NCBI RefSeq assembly: GCF_000196735.1
Contig: NC_014551.1
Location: 562,501 to 626,500, forward strand
DNA length: 64,000 nucleotides
Origin: Bacillus amyloliquefaciens DSM 7 = ATCC 23350
GTDB lineage: Bacteria > Bacillota > Bacilli > Bacillales > Bacillaceae
Direction of reading: 5' to 3'
Shown: piece after piece, positions 53,184 through 61,188 of the stretch
Layout of the letters: each line of letters begins with the position of its first letter
Position numbering within the stretch: position 1 is the stretch's first letter
Position numbers and translations under genes: made by a program
Notes under the pieces: model-generated
Databases searched by the model: none
Told to the model about the DNA's origin: nothing
What the model saw: the letters and a program-made list of their open reading frames with translations, nothing else

Positions 53184-53462
53184 ATGTCACAAATGACGGA
53201 GGTACCGGAAGTGAATGCTTTACAAAAAGAAATTACAGAGGTTAAAGCCGGGCAAAAGACTCTTGAACAACGAGTGAGTGTCCTTGAGCGTTCTTCAGAC
53301 AGGCATGATCAGCAAATCATTTCATTAAATGAAAAGCTGAACAAAATTGATGAAAATACGACTTGGATCAAACGGACCATCACAGGGGCCATAATAACAG
53401 CAGTCAGCACCGGTTTTATCGGCGGGGCTATCGCGATCATGTATAACCTGCTGCAAAAATAA
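53184..53462 (+). CDS. xhlA: XhlA-type lysis-associated protein
   Basis: 92 aa with a coiled N-terminal part (QKEITEVKAGQKTLEQRVSV), then WIKRTITGAIITAVSTGFIGG as a single membrane helix near the C-terminus. This is the XhlA/haemolysin layout. With the holin it aids lysis in PBSX. Site AAAGGGGGG. Confidence 0.9.
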   Translation: MSQMTEVPEVNALQKEITEVKAGQKTLEQRVSVLERSSDRHDQQIISLNEKLNKIDENTTWIKRTITGAIITAVSTGFIGGAIAIMYNLLQK

Positions 53463-53477
53463 GGAGGAAAACAACAT

Positions 53478-53741
53478 ATGAAAAAATTCGACAAAGGTAC
53501 AGTCGTCCGGACTGTGCTTCTTTTTATTGCTCTCGTAAACCAAGTTTTAGTGATGTTTGGTAAGGATGTGCTACCGATTGCAGATGATCAAGTGAATGAC
53601 CTTGCGGACGCGGTTTATTTAGGCGGCTCCATCGGATTTACGATCATCATGTCACTGGTAGCATGGTTCAAAAACAACTATGTGACTGAAAAAGGCCATA
53701 AGCAAAAAGCCGTTTTAAAACAGAACGATTTAACCAAGTAA
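53478..53741 (+). CDS. xhlB: Holin, SPP1/XhlB family
   Basis: 87 aa with two membrane helices ([20 protein letters not shown], about residues 9-28, and [16 protein letters not shown], about 50-65) and a Lys-rich tail. [15 protein letters not shown] is the family signature. It makes membrane holes for the amidase. A hairpin (GGCTGCC..GGCGGCC) follows at 53743-53764. Confidence 0.92.
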   Translation: MKKFDKGTVVRTVLLFIALVNQVLVMFGKDVLPIADDQVNDLADAVYLGGSIGFTIIMSLVAWFKNNYVTEKGHKQKAVLKQNDLTK

Positions 53742-53796
53742 GGGCTGCCGTTCGGCGGCCTTTTTATATTTCAAAACAGAATAGGAGAGATTTTTC

Positions 53797-54768
53797 ATGA
53801 CAATTGCAGTCAAAAAAAGATTAGTTCCAAGTGAAAAATACGCCCTGAAATGCCCGAACCCAATGACGCCAGAGTATATTACTATTCATAACACGGCAAA
53901 CGATGCATCAGCCGCCAATGAAATCAGTTATATGACCGGTAACAGCGAATCGACAAGCTATCATTTTGCCGTCGATGATATAGAGGTAATTCAGGGAATT
54001 CCCCTGGATCGGAACGCTTGGCACTCTGGCGACGGCACAAACGGAACCGGGAACCGTAAGTCTATCGCGGTAGAAATCTGCTACAGTAAGTCAGGTGGCG
54101 CGCGGTACCGAGCAGCAGAGGCGCAAGCTATCAAGTTTGTGGCGCAACTTCTTAAAGAACGCGGATGGGGCGTTGACAAAATCAGAAAGCATCAGGACTG
54201 GAACGGAAAATACTGTCCGCATCTTATTCTTTCTGAGGGGCGCTGGGATCAAGTGAAAGCGGCCATTGCTGCAGAATTAGAACGTCTTGGGGGTGAAAAA
54301 GCATCCAAACCACAAAAAACAGATTCAAAGACCAGCGGGGCGACGTACACCGTCAAGAAAGGCGATGTCCTTTCTGTAATTGCAGAGAAAACAGGAGTAA
54401 GCATGAAAACCCTGCAAAGCTTGAACGGCATCAAGAATCCAAATCTAATCAAAGTCGGACAGGTAATAAAGCTGACGGATTCGGCCGGCTCACCATCCAG
54501 CAGCAAAAAATCATCTTTCCGCCTGCCAGCGGGTATTTTTAAAGTCACAAGCCCGTTGACCCGAGGGGAGGCCGTAAAACAGATTCAAACGGCGCTGGCG
54601 GCTCTTCATTACTACCCGGATAAGAGCGCAAAGAATTTCGGAATCGACAGCGCATATGGCGCGAAAACAGCAAACGCGGTCAAACGATTCCAATCTATGT
54701 ATGGTCTTCCTGCTGACGGGATTTATGGGCCGAAGACAAAAGCGAAACTGGAGGATATTTTGCATTAA
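53797..54768 (+). CDS. N-acetylmuramoyl-L-alanine amidase (endolysin, XlyA/CwlA-like)
   Basis: 323 aa. The Amidase_2 catalytic domain (residues ~20-155) has zinc ligands in ITIHNTAND (His near 28) and KYCPHLILS (near 136), with SYHFAVDD and WHSGDGT between. A LysM domain follows at ~185-230 ([20 protein letters not shown]), and a PG-binding domain at ~255-320 ([20 protein letters not shown]). It cuts the amide between MurNAc and L-Ala to lyse the host. A strong terminator follows. Confidence 0.94.
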   Translation: MTIAVKKRLVPSEKYALKCPNPMTPEYITIHNTANDASAANEISYMTGNSESTSYHFAVDDIEVIQGIPLDRNAWHSGDGTNGTGNRKSIAVEICYSKSGGARYRAAEAQAIKFVAQLLKERGWGVDKIRKHQDWNGKYCPHLILSEGRWDQVKAAIAAELERLGGEKASKPQKTDSKTSGATYTVKKGDVLSVIAEKTGVSMKTLQSLNGIKNPNLIKVGQVIKLTDSAGSPSSSKKSSFRLPAGIFKVTSPLTRGEAVKQIQTALAALHYYPDKSAKNFGIDSAYGAKTANAVKRFQSMYGLPADGIYGPKTKAKLEDILH

Positions 54769-54806
54769 ACTGAATATTAATATGTAGATGTTCACAAATC
54801 ACAAAA

Positions 54807-54836
54807 AACAGCCCTTTGGTCGGGGTTGTTTTTTGT
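54807..54836 (+). terminator. Terminator of the late/lysis operon
   Basis: AACAGCCC / GGGGTTGTT stem with six T after the amidase gene. Confidence 0.85.
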
Positions 54837-54871
54837 TAAAATGAGGATAAATCATAAAGGGAGGATTAGAT

Positions 54872-55051
54872 ATGATTTTACTGAGGTTTATAAGCTTAAT
54901 GGCACTTACTGTGCTTGGCTTGGTTTTAGTAGCAAATTATGCTTCGTTTTTGGCTCTCCCGATCTATATAATTGCACTTGCACTATTGATACTTTTAGTT
55001 ATTTATCTGATTTATCATTATTCCCGAAAAATAATTGGAAGGGAAAAGTAA
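54872..55051 (+). CDS. Small membrane protein near attR
   Basis: 59 aa with two hydrophobic helices (ISLMALTVLGLVLVANYASF and LPIYIIALALLILLVIYLIY) and a basic end (RKIIGREK). ATG 54872 follows AGGGAGG. A longer frame on the same strand (54826-55071) has no ribosome site and is a shadow. It may be expressed with the secreted protein downstream. Confidence 0.65.
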   Translation: MILLRFISLMALTVLGLVLVANYASFLALPIYIIALALLILLVIYLIYHYSRKIIGREK

Positions 55052-55103
55052 AAATGTATAGAAATGTATAACAAGCGGGGTGAATATAAACGGAGGTAAT
55101 AAA

Positions 55104-55964
55104 ATGAAAAAGATTCTATTCTTTTTACTTAGTATTTCGCTTGTTACCAGTATTTACGGAGGGACGGCAAGTGCGGTCGAACCAAAAGACTCTCAGAGGG
55201 ACAAAGAACAGATTAAAAATTACGTTGAAAATGCTGTGCCATTATTACAAGACAGCATAGAATTTCTGCCAAAAGACTCTTCTTTAGAAAAAATTGAAAA
55301 AACAATTTCCAAACACTACAAAAATCATCCTACACCAAGTGCATTTAACAATCCCAACTTATCAACAAATAATGTTTTTCCTGAAATGAAATCCCAACTG
55401 GATAAATATAAAGGGAAGGCATTGAATATTAACGATTTTATTTTTGAACAAGATAAAACAGAATCATTAGGAAAAGTCTTCACGTTTAAAAATGAAAACA
55501 GCACTGTGAAAGTCTTCGTGGGCGATATTGGAGATATTCAAATTATTGAGAGAAAAACTGTCTCTGCACCTAAAGATTCCGACGATCAAGCAAGTGCAAA
55601 ACTTAGTACAAGAACAGAAAGAACTACTGGAATCGGTTACGGTACTAATGGAGCAAAATTGTTTACATTATGGGCTGAAGGCCGATTTGAATATAACGGA
55701 AAAAAAGTCTCTGTTGCACAAAAGGACGGAGATTATAACAAACATTTCGGTGGTTCGGGCCTCGACATATCAGTACGAAAATTAGGTGCTGAAAGAGACG
55801 CGAGTTATGGGGGATATGCATATAGAGAAGTTTACTCCCGGATTTATGTAGAGTCTGTTGTCGGCTTCAAATGGCTTGGAGTTATTATAAATTCCAAAAC
55901 GGTGGAAGCTTACATTGGAGCCGGAGCAAATGGAGCAGTTTACGGAGGACTTAAAAAAATATAA
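55104..55964 (+). CDS. Secreted protein of unknown function, lysogenic-conversion candidate
   Basis: 286 aa with a Sec signal peptide (KKILFFLLSISLVTSIYGGT, cleavage near ASA around residue 25). The central region is Lys/Asp-rich. The C-terminal ~110 residues are Gly/Tyr-rich beta sequence ending in hydrophobic GVIINSKTVEAYIGAGANGA. Site GGAGGT. It is the last gene before attR, a usual place for genes that act in the lysogen. I do not recognise a family. The C-terminal end could fold like a pore-former or bacteriocin-like domain, but that is only an impression. Confidence 0.75.
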   Translation: MKKILFFLLSISLVTSIYGGTASAVEPKDSQRDKEQIKNYVENAVPLLQDSIEFLPKDSSLEKIEKTISKHYKNHPTPSAFNNPNLSTNNVFPEMKSQLDKYKGKALNINDFIFEQDKTESLGKVFTFKNENSTVKVFVGDIGDIQIIERKTVSAPKDSDDQASAKLSTRTERTTGIGYGTNGAKLFTLWAEGRFEYNGKKVSVAQKDGDYNKHFGGSGLDISVRKLGAERDASYGGYAYREVYSRIYVESVVGFKWLGVIINSKTVEAYIGAGANGAVYGGLKKI

Positions 55965-56011
55965 TTTTTACCATCCCGCTTAATTGCATCACAATAAAAA
56001 AGGGTTCAATT

Positions 56012-56031
56012 TTGGTCACACAATTGGTCAC
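56012..56031 (+). repeat. Direct repeats TTGGTCAC x2 (putative integrase arm sites, right)
   Basis: Two exact TTGGTCAC octamers, 12 bp start to start, 115 bp inside attR. They mirror the pair at 12159-12177, in the same orientation. The surrounding 180 bp to attR hold no gene. Confidence 0.6.
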
Positions 56032-56145
56032 GATTTATAAATTCAAATATGAATATCAATGAGAGATATGAGGGCAATCGAGCGAAAAAACAAATATCGA
56101 ATTGCTCAAATGAATAGGAATGTATGTTCTTGAAAGAGATTGATC

Positions 56146-56165
56146 TATGGGCGGAATGATGTAAA
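56146..56165 (+). other. attR core (prophage right attachment site)
   Basis: Exact 20-bp copy of 12088-12107, here a remnant of the original groEL 3' end (final codons and TAA). The groEL frame upstream of it is phage sequence, so nothing is translated from it. Confidence 0.92.
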
Positions 56166-56166
56166 A

Positions 56167-56202
56167 CCGACAAAAAACCCTTGATTTACAAGGGTTTGTC
56201 GG
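56167..56202 (+). terminator. Displaced host groEL terminator
   Basis: CCGACAAAAAACCCTTG / CAAGGGTTTGTCGG: a long stem just after the attR stop codon. In the uninserted chromosome it would follow groEL directly. A second terminator (GGCTTCTCACAA / TTGTGAGAGGCC, T-run) follows at 56250-56293. The rest of the gap to 56507 holds no gene. Confidence 0.8.
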
Positions 56203-56507
56203 CAACGGACGTCATTTTGATGCCCCTTTGATCTATTTATGAATGTTCGAGGCTTCTCACAAGTTCAATGAATTTGTGAGAGGCCTTTTTTTATTTCTAT
56301 CATTAATCTCAAATTACGAATAAATTAGAATAATTTATTCAATTGCATCAAGGTATATGACTTTGTTACAAATCTTGTAGAAGGATTTGTGTTCATAGGT
56401 TTTATTCTTTACATCTTTTGAAGTAAGAGTAGATACTCTTAATTTGTCATACGTTTGCCACCTTTAAATGAAAGTACCATACTAACAAAAAATAAGGAGT
56501 GGGAAAA

Positions 56508-58793
56508 ATGGATGAAATGGTAAAAAAAGTTCAACAATGGGTAAATCTTGTTTACTTAAACAGGCCAGGTTATGTAAAAATTGATGAAAATGGAAAAACA
56601 GGGTGGCCTGTGATTGAGGCTTTGATTACAGGATTACAAATTGAAGAAGGAATTACGTCAACTACTGGAACATTTGGACCGGCTACTATGGCAAAATGTC
56701 CTACATTATCAACTAAATCTGATTCTTCGAATGAAAAAACAAGAAATCAAATTATGATTCTTCAAGGTGCATTGTATTGCAAGGGATATAATCCAACTGG
56801 TTTTACAGGAACCTATGGTGATGGTACAAAGGCTGCTATAAAAAAATTTCAAACTGATGCAGGGTTGTCTAATCAAGATGGAATTGCAACTCCTATAATC
56901 TTTAAAGCGCTATTAAATATGGACGCTTTTGTAAATGTAGGAGATGCCAAAATTCGTAATATTCAACAAGAGCTGAATCGGAAATATTATAAGGTCACTG
57001 GCCTTAATCCATGTGACGGTAGATACTCCCGACAAACTAATGAGGCTTTAATTTACGCACTCCAGGTCGAAGAAGGAATAGCAGAACCAACTGGAACATT
57101 TGGACCTGCTACAAAATCAAAATGCCCGACAATCTCAATGGGTAGCACAAAAGCTAATTTTGTAAAGCTCTTACAATATGCTTTGTACTGTAATAATCGT
57201 AATCCAGGAAGATTTGATGGTATCTTCGATGAAAATATGAGAACAGCACTTATTGATTTTCAAAGGTTTTCAGCATTACCTGCCGATGGAGTGGCTGGAA
57301 TGCAGACCTGGGCATCTCTTTTAGTAAGCAAAGGTGACGAAGATAGGAAAGGAACAGCTTGTGATTGTGCGACACCAATTAATGCTGCCAGAGCAGCAAC
57401 TTTGAAATCCAACGGGTATAAAACGGTTGGGAGATACCTTACTGGATCGCATCAGATGACGTTGCCTGAATTAGAGACTATATTTGCTGCAGGTCTTAGC
57501 GTATTTCCAATTTACGAGAGAAAATCAACTGAAGCTTCTTATTTTACAGAAACTCAAGGGGTATTCGATGCAAGAGCAGCTATTGGTGCGGCTAAGGGAT
57601 ATGGTTTTAAAGAAAATACTATTATTTATTTTACTGTAGATTACGACGCTGTTGACGGTGAGGTTACCAGTCGTATACTCCCTTATTTTAAAGCAATTAA
57701 AAGGACATTTGCCCAACTCAATAGTGGTTATCAAATTGGTATTTATGGCGCGAGAAATGTTTGTAGCCGCGTGGCCGCAGCAGGTTACTCAGTCAGTAGT
57801 TTTGTATGTGATATGTCTTCAGGATTTAGCGGTAACCGCGGCTATTCACTTCCCACCGATTGGGCATTTGACCAAATTAAAACAAGGAGTATAGGGGATG
57901 GGCTTGGGAAAATAGAGATTGATAATAATATCTCATCGGGCAAGGATAAAGGCGTTAATTCTATAGTTTATAATAAAGAAAATAGTAACGATTATGTTTC
58001 GACGACAAATAATAAGTTCTTAAATCAATTAAAAGTTTTATATAATACAGCAGTAGATTATGTTACTAAAAAGGAAGGAAATAAACCTAATCCGGTCGGG
58101 AATATTACTCAACAGGCAAATGAATTAGTTGCCCAGTATCTAAGAAAAGATGAATATGATGGTTTATTGTGGATTTTAACAGCGGATTTTATTGACTCAG
58201 ATTTTGTTAAAATAGCTGATGATGTATTGAAGGGACAAGAAAAGAGAATCCTGATAGATCCAATTTCTAAACTGACACTAGATGACGCACATATGATGGC
58301 CACTTTTAATGCAATAATTCATAGTTCTGTAGGAATGATACAAGATCTTGCAGGATGGGCAGGTGATTTAATTACAGTAGGGGGAGACACTGTCAAATAT
58401 AATGCTAATTATAAAACAACTTATGATGCTGCAATAGATTTAATAGGAGGTCAAATTGGTACATTTGGACTTCCGGATTTATTAGGAGATGTAGACGCTG
58501 TTAACCTTGCTATGAATACAAGAACAGGGATTGCCTCACAACCAGTTTACAAGGTATTTGAAGAATACTATACTACCGGCTATAGTACAAGATACTCTCA
58601 ATTTTTCAAAAACAGATTTAATAATTCATTTGAAGCAGTTACTAAGGATGCAGAGTACTATTTAAACACCAACAATCCTGTCTGTTTGGAATTTAAACAG
58701 CATTTTAGTGTTAATAATTATACCCAAGAGGATGGTCAAGCAATTGCACAAGCATTTGCAGATTGCCTTAAAGAAAAAATAAAATCTGAATAA
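56508..58793 (+). CDS. Peptidoglycan-binding / DUF1906 protein with unassigned C-terminal domain
   Basis: 761 aa, no signal peptide. Residues 1-265 hold four peptidoglycan-binding-type modules in two alternating pairs; modules 1 and 3 share a (QIEEGITS/VEEGIAEP)TGTFGPAT motif and a KCP end. Residues ~280-475 are a DUF1906 glycosidase-like TIM barrel (CDCATPINAARAATLKSNGY, TIIYFTVDYDAVDGEV, YQIGIYGARNVC, AFDQIK). The last ~250 residues (from about 510) are not recognised; they are helical with a Gly-rich middle (GWAGDLITVGGDTVKYNANY). ATG 56508 follows AAGGAG; an in-frame GTG at 56499 overlaps it. The gene is AT-rich compared with the host core. The next gene has its own promoter. A cell-wall-acting toxin is possible. 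Confidence 0.8.
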   Translation: MDEMVKKVQQWVNLVYLNRPGYVKIDENGKTGWPVIEALITGLQIEEGITSTTGTFGPATMAKCPTLSTKSDSSNEKTRNQIMILQGALYCKGYNPTGFTGTYGDGTKAAIKKFQTDAGLSNQDGIATPIIFKALLNMDAFVNVGDAKIRNIQQELNRKYYKVTGLNPCDGRYSRQTNEALIYALQVEEGIAEPTGTFGPATKSKCPTISMGSTKANFVKLLQYALYCNNRNPGRFDGIFDENMRTALIDFQRFSALPADGVAGMQTWASLLVSKGDEDRKGTACDCATPINAARAATLKSNGYKTVGRYLTGSHQMTLPELETIFAAGLSVFPIYERKSTEASYFTETQGVFDARAAIGAAKGYGFKENTIIYFTVDYDAVDGEVTSRILPYFKAIKRTFAQLNSGYQIGIYGARNVCSRVAAAGYSVSSFVCDMSSGFSGNRGYSLPTDWAFDQIKTRSIGDGLGKIEIDNNISSGKDKGVNSIVYNKENSNDYVSTTNNKFLNQLKVLYNTAVDYVTKKEGNKPNPVGNITQQANELVAQYLRKDEYDGLLWILTADFIDSDFVKIADDVLKGQEKRILIDPISKLTLDDAHMMATFNAIIHSSVGMIQDLAGWAGDLITVGGDTVKYNANYKTTYDAAIDLIGGQIGTFGLPDLLGDVDAVNLAMNTRTGIASQPVYKVFEEYYTTGYSTRYSQFFKNRFNNSFEAVTKDAEYYLNTNNPVCLEFKQHFSVNNYTQEDGQAIAQAFADCLKEKIKSE

Positions 58794-58800
58794 TTAATTC

Positions 58801-58840
58801 TTCCCAAAAGTAAATCGCTGTTTTGATTTACTTTTGGGAA
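58801..58840. terminator. Perfect 16-bp inverted repeat between the DUF1906 gene and the next gene
   Basis: TTCCCAAAAGTAAATC / GATTTACTTTTGGGAA with an 8-nt loop, 7 nt after the stop. There is no T-run, but the stem is strong. Its right arm contains the -35 of the next promoter. Confidence 0.7.
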
Positions 58841-58852
58841 AAGCGTTATAAT
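58823..58852 (+). promoter_or_regulatory. Promoter of the membrane-protein gene
   Basis: TTGATT at 58823-58828 and consensus TATAAT at 58847-58852 with an 18-nt spacer, about 28 nt before the GTG start. The -35 lies in the arm of the inverted repeat. Confidence 0.6.
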
Positions 58853-58880
58853 GCATATTATGAGGGGGGCGCATATCATT

Positions 58881-59453
58881 GTGATACAGTTAAAGATTAT
58901 ATATAAGGCAGTATTAGTAATTTTAATAAGTGCCTGTTTTTTATTGTTTAATGGATGGTATTTTCATAAATGTATTATTGATCCGCATTACTACCAATTA
59001 ACAGATTTTTCGGAAGAAGATATTCAAATTTTTGAGCATTTTTATAATATTGATCTACCTTCAAACACGAAGTTTATTAAAGCAGAGCAATTTGAAACAG
59101 GGATAGGTAATTATTCTGCGATTTTGTACGTATCATTACCTGCCAAAAAGGTAAAGCCTTTAGTTTCTGACTATTCTTATATGCCTATCTTTTATAACAA
59201 TAGGTATACAGTATTTTATGGTGTTAATATTACAAGCAACAATAAGGAAACAGCACAAATTACATTTGGAGCAGACGATAGTTCGCTGAATGGTTCTTTA
59301 TGGAGTAAGCAAGTAAGGAATCTCTTAGAATCGAAAGGGAAGTATATTGGCGTTTCAGATGAAACTTATGTTATTTCTGCGTTTATAATTAACATCGTTT
59401 TTATTGCATTAATTGTTTGGATCTTGAAAAAGAGCAGAAGAACTAGAGTTTGA
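58881..59453 (+). CDS. Membrane protein, possible immunity partner
   Basis: 190 aa from GTG 58881, which follows GAGGGGGG by about 10 nt; the ATG at 58851 overlaps the -10 and is rejected. One membrane helix at each end (AVLVILISACFLLFNGWYF, about residues 8-26, and YVISAFIINIVFIALIVWIL, about 162-182) and a ~135-aa domain between them, probably outside the cell. It follows the large DUF1906 protein and has its own promoter. That layout suits an immunity protein that must persist, but no family match supports it. Confidence 0.65.
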   Translation: MIQLKIIYKAVLVILISACFLLFNGWYFHKCIIDPHYYQLTDFSEEDIQIFEHFYNIDLPSNTKFIKAEQFETGIGNYSAILYVSLPAKKVKPLVSDYSYMPIFYNNRYTVFYGVNITSNNKETAQITFGADDSSLNGSLWSKQVRNLLESKGKYIGVSDETYVISAFIINIVFIALIVWILKKSRRTRV

Positions 59454-60601
59454 ATGAAGAAATATTTGAACTCACCAGCATAATGTTGATTAGGAATACT
59501 TAAGGGTATATCGGACAGAAAGAGTTTTCATTGCACAGATCTTTATTAAATAATAACACTAAGCCAATTTTAAATGCAGATCAAGAGTATTATAATAGTC
59601 TTGTTTTCTCAAGATATAAGCTATTATAAAAATAAATTTAATAGTATGGAAGGAAAGAGAAAGGGGGAAACATGAGGAGATATTTAGGGATAGTGTCACT
59701 TATCATGCTGTTATTCACATTGTGTTTTCTACCCATATCCATTGGGCGCTTGGAATTCTAGGAATAGTTGTGTGGGAGGGGCGTAACATATGGTTTCTTG
59801 GATTGAATATCAACGATATAATATTCTGCACCACTCATTATAGACTAGAAGAAATGCACTAACTTTATGAAAATACAACCGACTTACAAGGTGTTTTTGA
59901 TAAAATTGTACTTCAGGCTATCAATCATAATAGCCGGACGTGTCTTCACTTATTTTAAAGCCAATGTCCAACAAGAGTAAATGCACAAGAAAACAATCGA
60001 AAAGATATACAAAAATTCACATACACAATAACTGACTGAAAAGGCTTTGATGATATAGATCAATTCTTAAATGTGTTCATCATACCCTCTGCTTTAGAAC
60101 TGCACAAAATCAAAGATCCGTTGAAAAGTCATCACCCTGCATGTATGGGAAAACCATAAGAAAAGAAGAGGTTGGAAAAAACACTTAAAGTTTCAGGAAA
60201 AATTCTATGAAAAAATAGAACGCGATTCTGCAGATGAAAATAATAACTGATTCGTTATTTCGAGCAGGCAAATAAAATGCGCGCGAACAAATTCTCCTCA
60301 CATCCGCCTACTAGAATTGAAAAAAATAAAATTTTTTGTAAAAGTGTATTTGTTTAACACTTTGTAATTTTTTATTCGAGTATATGGGTTTATTGGCCAC
60401 CTTGGCAAAGGTTTTATAGATGATACTTCAAATTTTAAGATTCATTTCACAAGAAACTCAAATTTGCATTAATATTAATAAATTTCTATCATACTTATTC
60501 ATTTCTCAGAAGAAGGATATGGAAAAACCTCTTTTTTTTAGGGGGATATGTTATTATAATTGTGGATTTAAAATATTAAAAAGAAAAGGGGAATTTTAAA
60601 G
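59454..60601. other. 1.15-kb AT-rich region of decayed sequence without an intact gene
   Basis: No frame longer than about 60 codons with a ribosome site. Coding traces remain, such as the broken membrane-protein gene at 59672-59862 and a stretch near 59890-60250 with several in-frame stops (fragments like LQGVFDKIVLQAINHN). The 3' 350 bp to 60601 are very AT-rich and hold only the leader of the next gene. It reads like the wreck of two or more accessory genes. Confidence 0.6.
59672..59862 (+). pseudogene. Broken small membrane-protein gene
   Basis: ATG 59672 follows AAGGGGG and starts a signal-like helix (MRRYLGIVSLIMLLFTLCFLP), but stops at 59758-59760. A shifted frame continues HWALGILGIVVWEG ... 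FCTTHYRLEEMH to 59862. Together they would give one ~60-aa protein with two hydrophobic segments. Not identified. Confidence 0.5.
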
Positions 60602-60991
60602 ATGAAAAAGTTAGTAATGACACTGTTTACAGCAGCACTTTTGGGAGTTATCATTTTCGCAGGTGGGTCAGAAGCATTTGCTATGGATTCGAAAGGTACA
60701 ATCAAATTTAAAACAGATGCTAATACATATACGAAAAGAGCTACTTCCATTGTGGTTACTGGTACTTTGGCTAGGGATTTAGATAATGGCTTTTCAGTAA
60801 TTATATTAAATAATAAAGGTAAAGTAATTGCCAGAAAAGATATTTTGCATAGTATTGGTTCACGTAATTTTCGTGTGAGTTTTTCAACGAAAAATCTTCC
60901 TGCAGGTAAGTATGATGTGCAAGTTGGACAGGAGTGGGGAGGAAGATATTGGTCAGGTGAACTAAAACATTATATTACAGTACAGCATTAA
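60602..60991 (+). CDS. Secreted small beta-rich protein
   Basis: 129 aa with a Sec signal peptide (KKLVMTLFTAALLGVIIFAG, cleavage near AFA-MD around residue 27). The mature ~100 aa look like one Ig-type sandwich (TYTKRATSIVVTGTLARDL; NLPAGKYDVQVGQEWGGRYW; HYITVQH). Site AAAAGGGG. AT-rich. It resembles in size and layout the secreted proteins at 29140 and 29726 in the prophage, without clear sequence identity. Function unknown. Confidence 0.75.
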   Translation: MKKLVMTLFTAALLGVIIFAGGSEAFAMDSKGTIKFKTDANTYTKRATSIVVTGTLARDLDNGFSVIILNNKGKVIARKDILHSIGSRNFRVSFSTKNLPAGKYDVQVGQEWGGRYWSGELKHYITVQH

Positions 60992-61075
60992 TACGGCTGT
61001 ATAAGTATTAACCTCTTCTTGTTAAAAAGTTTAACTTTAGAAATTTGTTTTCTGTGAAATATTAATTTTTCAATC

Positions 61076-61121
61076 AAGGTATCTTAATCAATTTACTGTA
61101 CTGATAAAGATACCTTTTTAT
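61076..61121 (+). terminator. Terminator after the secreted-protein gene
   Basis: AAGGTATCTT / AAGATACCTT stem with a 21-nt loop and a T-run. It may also serve gutR from the other side. Confidence 0.75.
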
Positions 61122-61188
61122 CTTTAAAAACAACAAGGTTATGAGTGTTTTTCAAAGCTCGTACCGCTAGCCGCAATGTAGTTGTCTT

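Noticed and set aside
54826-55071. An 81-codon frame rich in Cys and Phe after the amidase terminator
   Set aside because: No ribosome site. The real gene is in another frame from 54872, with AGGGAGG and a clean two-helix membrane product.
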